Shown here: piece after piece, positions 1-7,677 of the stretch | How the letters are laid out: each line of letters begins with the position of its first letter | Numbering within the stretch: the first letter of the stretch is position 1 | Source of the DNA: Scenedesmus sp. ARA3 | Taxonomy: Eukaryota; Chlorophyta; Chlorophyceae; Sphaeropleales; Scenedesmaceae | Reading direction: 5' to 3' | Length of the DNA: 15,578 bases | Assembly (NCBI GenBank): GCA_004335835.1 | Contig: RWJK01001394.1 | Location: 9,609 to 25,186 of the forward strand | Translations under genes and position numbers: made by a program | The notes under the pieces: model-generated | Told to the model about the DNA's origin: nothing | The model's database searches: none | The model's input: the letters and a program-made list of their open reading frames with translations, nothing else

Positions 1-60
<60 letters not shown>
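1..60. repeat. (CAT)20 microsatellite
   Basis: Twenty uninterrupted CAT units fill the left edge of the window. They lie inside the fibrillin gene, in the intron that follows the exon ending at 110. The tract may extend beyond the window. Confidence 0.97.
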
Positions 61-109
61 GTTGCCATTTAAGCCATAGCAACGCCATACACATGCACTG
101 GTGGCTCAC

Positions 110-669
110 CAGCCGCCACTGGCCGTTGAGGTAGGGCGACTCCAGCGGTTTAGGCGTGGGGTTGAGCCGCTCCAGCTGCTGCACCACTGCAGCAGCACAT
201 ACATACGGCAGCACAGCATGCAGAGCGACAAAGCAGCGAGTGTAACAAATGTTGGCGGGGGTTATACAAGGGTTGAGCCGCTCCAGCTGCTGCACCACTG
301 CGGCATGATGCAATACGATGCAACACGCGCGCAGAGCAAAAGACAACATTGTGTGATTTAGAGCCACGTCGAATAATAGATTTGGGCGTGGAGGCTGGCA
401 CACACCATACGGCGCTGAGATGTGTGTGTTGCATTTACTGACTGCCAGGCAATGCAGGGGCAAACAGAGCCACCGGCAAATGTGGGCATCATGCGTGGAG
501 TCAGCATGCACAGCATACGACGGTACAGATGCGTGAGCTGCATTGCTGACTGCCAGGCAATGCGCGGACAGAGCGGCCGGCGCTGGGTGAGCTGGGTAAT
601 GCGTAACCATGGTATCGTCCTGTAGTGCCTGCTCAACTTTGTTTGGTATGAAGCGCCTGCATGCTGCTG

Positions 670-701
<32 letters not shown>

Positions 702-801
702 GCCACACACCTTCCTCAACTGCCTCCTGGTCCTCTGCTGTTGCTGCCAGGCCCCTCTTGAGCGGCTCTATGAGCTCCAGCAGCTGCACATTGTTACAGG
801 T

Positions 802-857
<56 letters not shown>

Positions 858-1451
858 CAGCAGCGGCGGCAGCGGCATCATCAGTAGCAGCAATGTGGGG
901 AGAACACCATCATAGTCATGTTATGTGTCTCAGTCATCTTTGCACTCTGCTATTGCTGCGACAGATTGTGTATAGTACAATGCACAGTGCATGCATTTTG
1001 ACAGCGGAGCACGTGTGGTGAAGAGGCCAGCAAGCATATTTCACTGTGTTGTGCGTATCTGGGTTGTCCTGAGTAGCCGCGGCAGCGCGTGCTGGGTCTT
1101 GCAGCAGTACCATGCAGACTGTCAGAGTGTGGAGTGCAGCAGGTGCACACACTTGGCATTCATGCATTCGCAGCTGGCGACGCATTTCACCCACACAACA
1201 GCATTACAACGCACTGACAGGTAAACTGCTTTATGTTTTAAGGACAGGGACATCTAAGTGCAGCACTGCGTATGGCTAGCAGCAGCACACACCTCTTCCT
1301 TCTTCTGCTGCCGCAGCGCTGCGCTGTCCTGTGCCTTGGCTCTTTTCGGGCCCCCAAACAGCCCAGACAGGCCAGACAGCAGCGCCATTGGCTTCACTGC
1401 TGATCTGCTGACGCCAGCAGCTGGCACGCTGCTCTTCAACCTTGCCTGCAT
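110..1451 (-). CDS. Plastid-lipid-associated protein / fibrillin (PAP domain), 5' part only
   Basis: Three minus-strand exons join without a phase conflict: 1293-1451 (ATG at 1451, 53 codons, phase 0, donor GTGTGT), 711-783 (24 codons plus one base, donor GTGTGT) and 110-186 (two bases plus 25 codons, donor GTGAGC). The gene then leaves the window on the left. Exon 1 is basic and rich in Ser, Ala and Gly (MQARLKSSVPAAGVSRSAV...), as expected of a chloroplast transit peptide, and an in-frame TGA lies upstream of the ATG. The joined protein reads KKEE-LLELIEPLKRGLAATAEDQ, then LERLNPTPKPLESPYLNGQW. These are the two opening signatures of the PAP/fibrillin domain: a helix with RGL-AT-EDQ, then an LE-LNPT-PLESP-LNG-W strand. 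Fibrillins bind lipids in plastoglobules and at thylakoids. The lipocalin-like barrel that should follow is outside the window, so the subfamily cannot be assigned. The next complete gene, CSN1, lies upstream on the same strand. Confidence 0.85.
270..301 (-). repeat. Decoy copy of fibrillin exon 3 acceptor edge
   Basis: These 32 bp are identical to 159-190, the 5' edge of fibrillin exon 3. In transcript sense the copy keeps the acceptor CAG before TGGTGCAG. The match ends in the codons for LNP, after which the copy runs into unrelated sequence with a stop. It lies 111 bp upstream of the true acceptor, within intron 2. Confidence 0.85.
439..563. repeat. Short 108-bp-period direct repeat in fibrillin intron 2
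   Basis: A 17-bp block, TGACTGCCAGGCAATGC, occurs at 439-455 and again at 547-563. It is flanked by similar diverged sequence (GCATT before it, ACAGAGC and CCGG after it). I do not see this block in a nearby exon. It may be a tandem duplication of intron sequence alone. Confidence 0.75.
663..890. repeat. CTG and AGC microsatellites flanking fibrillin exon 2
   Basis: A (CTG)n tract at about 663-700 lies next to the donor of the exon at 711-783. An (AGC)n tract of about 17 units at 802-853, with impure continuation to about 890, lies just upstream of its acceptor. In transcript sense the acceptor-side tract reads CTG. The glutamine-, serine- and alanine-rich open frames that cross these tracts are by-products of the repeat. 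Confidence 0.9.
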
Positions 1452-2306
1452 TGCTGTGGTGGTTGCCGTGGCAGGTGTGGTGTGGGTTGTATCTCAAACT
1501 ACCGCTGCAGCACTACGGTGTTTGCCGGCGATAAGCAAAAAAAGGTAACAAACGTGATTGTGATTATTGTCAGAGTATTAGCTGAGATCTTGGGTATCGC
1601 AGCACGTACTCACGCGAGTCTGAGGGTGACGTATGGCCTACGAGTGCACGTACTGTGTTGGAGTCATTCAGCGGCTACTGAACCAGCTGATCATTGAACT
1701 TATCTGAACGCTTTTGGCTGGTGGTAAGAGGTGTGTCTGTTGCGTAAGACCTAGCAGTGGCGTGTTTGGAGGGTGACACAGGAACCACTTGAAGTGAGTC
1801 TAATAGGGTGATGAGCCTCTGAGCACTTGGATGGTTGATGCATGTCGTTGCAAAGGGTGAGATTAGCACCATCCCGCAGGTGCTTTACAAGCTGATCCAA
1901 CGTGTACCTCCCAGTGGGACAAGCATGCATGTCCCTGTTTTGAAGCACGTTTGATTTGCCAGCAACATCCTCAACAAGCGGCACTATCCCTGAACTTGCC
2001 GGCGACTACACCATATCCAGTGGTGCACGTCACCACACGCACAGGCCAAGTATGTTGCCCGGCTGGCAGCAGCGGCACTCCGGTGTGGTACCATTCACAA
2101 AACAGTGGAGCTCACGTGCTTGGCTCACGTGCTTTGTTGTGCGGCAAACCACGCCTGTGCATCTTTAACAACTGGGCACGGCAATTGCAAGGACCCACAC
2201 CTGCTGCTGCTACAGCCATCCTAAGAAATGATGGGTGACATGATGATGTTGAGCCATCCTAAGAAACCACCTACGCCAGCAGTAGTAGCAGCAGCAGCAT
2301 CACTAC
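1452..2306. other. Intergenic region: fibrillin promoter and CSN1 3'UTR, no gene recognised
   Basis: About 855 bp separate the fibrillin ATG (1451) from the CSN1 stop (2307), both on the minus strand. Short open frames exist on both strands (for example plus 1951-2238, minus 1751-1984). None shows a recognisable domain, and none joins a neighbouring exon. No TATA-like element stands out. The CSN1 transcript should end in this region and the fibrillin transcript should begin in it. Confidence 0.6.
1884..1888 (-). terminator. Candidate TGTAA poly(A) signal for CSN1
   Basis: Green algae of the Chlamydomonas type use TGTAA as the polyadenylation signal. On the minus strand this pentamer occurs at 1888-1884, about 420 bp beyond the CSN1 stop. 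It is the first one I find downstream. A five-base motif is weak evidence alone, although the implied 3'UTR length is ordinary for these algae. Confidence 0.3.
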
Positions 2307-3831
2307 CTAGTCCTGCATGTCGGCAGCTGCAGCCCTGCTGAACGCAGCCCCCAACCCGCCATGCCCCCCAAACCGCCCCATCCGATCCCCCGCCCGCCTG
2401 CTGCCTCCGTGACCACCATCACCCTTCCTGCCACCGCCGCCACCACCGCCTGCTGGGCCCGGGCCGCCCCCGCCGCCGCCCCCTGCTGCTCGCTGCACGA
2501 TGTCGTGCTTCAGCAGGCTGGCTCGCAGCAACAGTGCTTTGGACTCGCGCACGTAAGCCTCGCTGACTGAGAGCACTTTTGCAAAGGTGGCTGCACGGAT
2601 GTCCTGGTGCCTGCGTGGCAGCAGAGATTTGCATAGAAGGTGTGGAGAGTGAGCAGTATGTCATGCTTCAGCAGGCTCGCCCGCAGCAGCAGCGCCTTGC
2701 TTTCGCGCACGTAGGCCTCGCTCACTGACAGGACCTTGGCGAAAGTTGCGGCGCGGATGTCCTGGTGCCTGCAAAGCAGCGGAAATCAGCATAGAAGGTG
2801 TGTTGGGTGAGCACAACGGCATGCTTCAGCAGGCTCGCCCGCAGCAGCATGGCCTTTCTTTCACGCACGTAGGCCTCGCTCACGGAGAGCACGTTTGCAA
2901 AGGTGGCTGCGCGGATGTCTTGGTCTGCGAGGGTGTGGGGAAAGATGCAAAGAAGAGCAGCAAGCGTGGGGTGAGATGAGCGAGTAAGGGTGTCGCAGCA
3001 GTGTTGCGCACCCTGATCTGTGCCTGCCAGTGTGCGCAGGACCGCAGGGTAGTCCATTTCCCTGCCATTGTGTTCATGTAGTGCACATGTCAACCACTTG
3101 GCCTACCTTTCCTCTGCGCGGCTCCTGCATCGCCCACTGAACGTGGACACCGCTGCAAGTTTCTCGACATACAGGCCAACACTCACCTCGCGTACAGCAC
3201 CTTGGCCTGGCTGTCGATGCGTGCGCTGACCTGGCCCTCCGACTGACCTTAGCTCAAACAGCAGGCACATGCAATTGCTAGTCGCGCTGTCTATGCTCAC
3301 CTCGCGTGCACCAGCTCAGCCGTGTTGTAGCACAGACATGCCGCAGCCCCCTTGCCCATCACCCAGCCCCATGTTCTAAGCGGCCTAATGTAAAAATGTA
3401 GCAATTTCAGGGGATTTCATCTGTTTATTTTGCGCCGCACCTCGCGTACAGCACCTTGGCCTGGCTGTCTGCGCAACTGCTGGACGTACTGCCTATGCTC
3501 ATCTCGCGTACACTTGGACCGGGTTCTAGCATGTGCTTGTCGCAGCCCCCTGAGCCACCCAAACCACAGTCATATGGATGTACATTTTTACTGCACGGTT
3601 GCGCAACCACTCTGATTAGCCTCACCTCGCGTACAGCACCTTGGCCTGGCTGTCAATGCGTGCGCTGACCTGGCCCTCCACAATCAGCCCAGCCAGCTCC
3701 TTCTCAAGAGAGCTGGCAGCAGCAGCAGCAGCAGCAGCAGCGGTGGTGGTGAGAGGAAGCAGCAGCAGCAGCAACAGCAATGAAGCATGTGGCCCTCCAC
3801 GATCAGCCCAGCCAGCTCCTTCTCCAACGAG

Positions 3832-3877
<46 letters not shown>

Positions 3878-6617
3878 GGGCAGCAGCAGCAGCAGTGGAT
3901 AGAAGGCGGCAGTACTAGTGTAACACACATTGACGACACCAGCAAGTGCAGGCCACATGCAGCAAGTACCGCCAGCAGCTTGACGGATAAATCAAATGGA
4001 CTGAAGATGGAAGCGCCCCACCTGCCGCTGCTGATGAAGGGCAGGTCTACGCCGCTAAAGGGCGCCGCGTGCAAGCACCAATAACAACATGTCAATAACA
4101 TTTTGTAACACATAACATGTCGCACCTGACGCTGCTGTTGAAGGCTGCGGCCATCTTGGCCAGGTCCACGCTGCTGAAGGGCGCCACGTACTGCACCAGC
4201 GCCTTGGTGCGCACCTCCCTGCAACATGGCAGGCAGGCAGGCAGGCATAATCATCAGCCCGCACCATACATGGTCGAAAATTCCTATAAAGCAAGCGCCA
4301 TGGTGTGCACTTCCCGCGAGGGGACGGCAGGTGTTTGAAGGTGCGGGAGTGTTGCCGCCCTGGTGTGCAATGCCCTGACACAGTATCTGTACAATATACG
4401 GTATCAGTATCAGTATAGATCAGTGCAGTATCAGTACGGTACTGCACAGTTCGCACAGAGCCTTGCGGACCTCCCCGCACAAAGAGCAAGCAGGCAGGCG
4501 CTACTTCAGCAGGCGGCAGAAGGCAGCCAGGCGCACTCAGACGACACCACACGCACCTGTACAGCGCTGCGGCGTGGTCGTGCAGGTGGATGTCGCAGGC
4601 GCAGCGCCTCCAGCCATCAAATACCCTCTCACGACAAACAGAAAACTAACCTAATTACCCGTGTAACTGGCATCAGACAATACCTAGCGTGCTTGGCAGT
4701 GCCTGACAAGGCCTGGACAATTCACCCACAATGTGACAGCTTCCAATATAACATAAGAGTACATGATGTTTTGCTCTTGCCTGTAGAGTGCTGCCGCGTG
4801 GTCGTGCAGGTGGATGTCGCAGGCGCTGGCGGGGCGCAGCGCCTCCAACCGTCAAACAAAAAAATAAACCCGATAACCCGTGCGACTGGCATCAGACATC
4901 ACTTAGCGTGCTTGGCAGTGCCTGGAAAGGCCTGGAAATTCCACCCACAATCTGAGACTTCCAAAACAACATAAGAGTGCATGACATTTTGCACTTGCCT
5001 GTACAATGCTGCGGCGTGGTCGTGCAGGCGGATGTCGCAGGCGATGGCGGGGCGCAGCGCCTCCAACCGTCAAACAAAAATAATAAGCCCGATAACCCGT
5101 GTGACTGGCATCAGACATCACTTAGCGTGCTTGGCAGTGCCTGGAAAGGCCTGGAAATTCCTCCCACAATCTGAGACTTTTAAAACAACATGAGAGTGCA
5201 TGACATTTTGCACTTGCCTGTACAATGCTGCGGCGTGGTCGTGCAGGTGGATGTCGCAGGCGATGGCGGGGCGCAGCGCCTCCAGCGCAGCAAAGCACGT
5301 CGCGTAGCGGCTGTTGTGGAAGTCGTTCACGATCTCGCGCACCTGCCAGTGGCAGCAGCAGCAGCGGCGGCGGCGACAAATGCTCAGACAGTGGAGCTGT
5401 GGAGCTTCTGACAAGGATGTGCAGCGAAGCACGTCCCGTAGCGGCTGTAGTGGAAATCGTTCACAATCTCGCGCATCTGTGTGGTTTAGGCCGCTGCTGC
5501 AGCAGCAGCAGCAGCAGGAAACATCTGGCAAAACCCAAAAGCAGATGCAGAGCACGTCACGTAGTGACTGCTGTGGAAGTCGTGCACAATCCCCACATGA
5601 AACATGTTGTACACGACGCCTTGAAACCCAAAACCCTGCACCCAAAACTCAACAAGATTTCACCTCAGGGTACAGCTCCATGAACTCCCAGAACCCTATG
5701 TTGTTGATGACCTGGCTGCAGTGTGCCCCTTGCTGCAAGACCATAACCTCAGCCCCAAACCCCAAAACCTGACTGTACATGCCAAATTTTACCTCGGGGA
5801 ACAGCTCCATGAACTCCCTGAACCCTATGCTGTTGATGACCTGGCTCACTGAACCCTTGCTGCAACACTCAAAGCCCCAACCCCAAACCTTCAACCCCAA
5901 CAACACCTCACCTCAGGGTACAGCTCCATGAACTCCCTGAACCCTATGTTGTTGATGACCTGGCTGCGCAGCTCGCTGCGGTCAAAGCTGGCCAGGGCGC
6001 ACAGCCCGCCATACAGCGCCACGTCAGCAGAGGAGATCACCTGCAGTTACAGAAGAAAGAATGCAAAAGGATCACCAGCTCAGCTGGTGGTGCTGTGTGA
6101 GATCAAATTCACAAGCGCAGAATGCCCAGTCAGCCCGCCATACAGCGCCACGTCACCAGAGGAGATCACCTGCAATGAAATGCAATGTGTTGAGAAGCAC
6201 CCACGTGTCAGCTGGCAGTCATGTCTGGTGAAGGTGTGCTCATGTTACAGCGGCACACACTGAGGACGATTGAGCTCTGAAAAGGTGGCACAGAAAAGGT
6301 GGCACATCCTGCAGCACACGTGCGCCAAGTCGTATTTGTTTCACGTGATACTGGACAGACGTGCTTGCGTGGACGGCCCACTTGGAGTGCCAGGGGACCT
6401 TGGGCGGGGGGTCTCCTGGCCCAGCAACACTTGAAGGTGCGCAACTTTGCTTTTTCCATGCTAGACTGTCCATCTTTACACTCACGTCGCTGTAACTGGT
6501 GCCCAGCTCAGGGCTGACTTCCACAAAGGCCCGCGCTGCCAGCTTGTAGCGCCTGTTGTCCAGGTACGCCAGGCCAGCAGCGGCCTTCAGCTTGGCAGCA
6601 GTGACAGCGTCAGCCTG

Positions 6618-6651
<34 letters not shown>

Positions 6652-7241
6652 GGGGTCAGCGCAAGCGTCTGTTGTCCAGGTAGGCCAGGCCGGCTGCTGC
6701 CTTCAGCTTGGCAGCTTGGCAGCAGCAGCAGCAGCAGCGGGGTCAGCGCAAGCGTTTGTTGTCCAGGCAGACCTGGCCAGCAGCTGCCTTCAGCTTGGCA
6801 GCAGTGACCGCGTCAGCCTGGCGGCGGCAGCAGCAGTAGCAGCAGCAAGGTGCGCATACCTCGATCCTGAACGTCTGCTCGGACATGCTGACGGTTGGGC
6901 ACGTGAAGCCGCCCATCTCAGCTGCCACCAATTTGCACGAAAACTGAACACAACTGTAGAACATTTAGGTGCTCTTGGTGCATTATGCAGCAAGATTGAT
7001 GCTGAAGCCTCTGGCGATGCGTGCAGGCAAGATGAGAACGAGCCACAGCAGCAGCAACGCGAACCTGCCCACCTTGGTCCCCGGCGTCTGCTCTGCTTTG
7101 CTGACGCAGTTGGACACGTGCATGAAGTTGCCCATCTCAGCCGCCAAACAGGACCTTTCTCTGAGCGCTGTTGCACCCAAATGCGTTAACCGCATTGAAA
7201 CGTGAGCATAGCACGCGTGCACGTCACCGCAGCGAGGTGCC

Positions 7242-7278
<37 letters not shown>

Positions 7279-7481
7279 GCAGCAGCTGATAAACAGCCCA
7301 CAAGCACCCACCTTGGTGCCTGGCGTCTGCTCCGCCTTGGACACATAATTGCTGACGTGCATGAAGTTGCCCATCTCCGCCGCCACCCGCACCGCGTTGA
7401 GGCACATGGTGATGATGTGCTTGGGTGTGGTGCAGTAGTCGCGCGTGCGCACATACGACTTGAACGCATTCTGCGGTGCAT

Positions 7482-7538
<57 letters not shown>

Positions 7539-7645
7539 TGAGACACTTTGTGCTGGTGTGTGCTTAGGCGGGGCGCAGTCGCGCGTGCGCACGTACGACT
7601 TTAATGCAATCTGTCAGGACATGTTGCGCATCAGCAGCAACAGTA

Positions 7646-7677
<32 letters not shown>

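Noticed and set aside
661..1021. Open frames with long Ser, Ala or Leu runs across AGC/CTG tracts, here and elsewhere
   Set aside because: Translations of microsatellites in three frames; no conserved sequence outside the repeat.
1751..2238. Short open frames in the 1452-2306 gap as a possible extra gene or transposon remnant
   Set aside because: No domain, splice partner or terminal repeats could be recognised on either strand.
3111..3129. A possible mini-exon reading SRAEER between AG and GT on the minus strand, in intron 10 of CSN1
   Set aside because: It fits the phases, but joining exon 10 directly to 2610 gives YARHQDIRAATF, which matches the family spacing, while the mini-exon would insert extra residues.
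5620..5910. C/A-rich CCCCAAA-type stretches as internal telomere-like repeats
   Set aside because: The spacing is irregular and they occur only as part of the exon 7 donor-edge units; no regular telomere unit is present.
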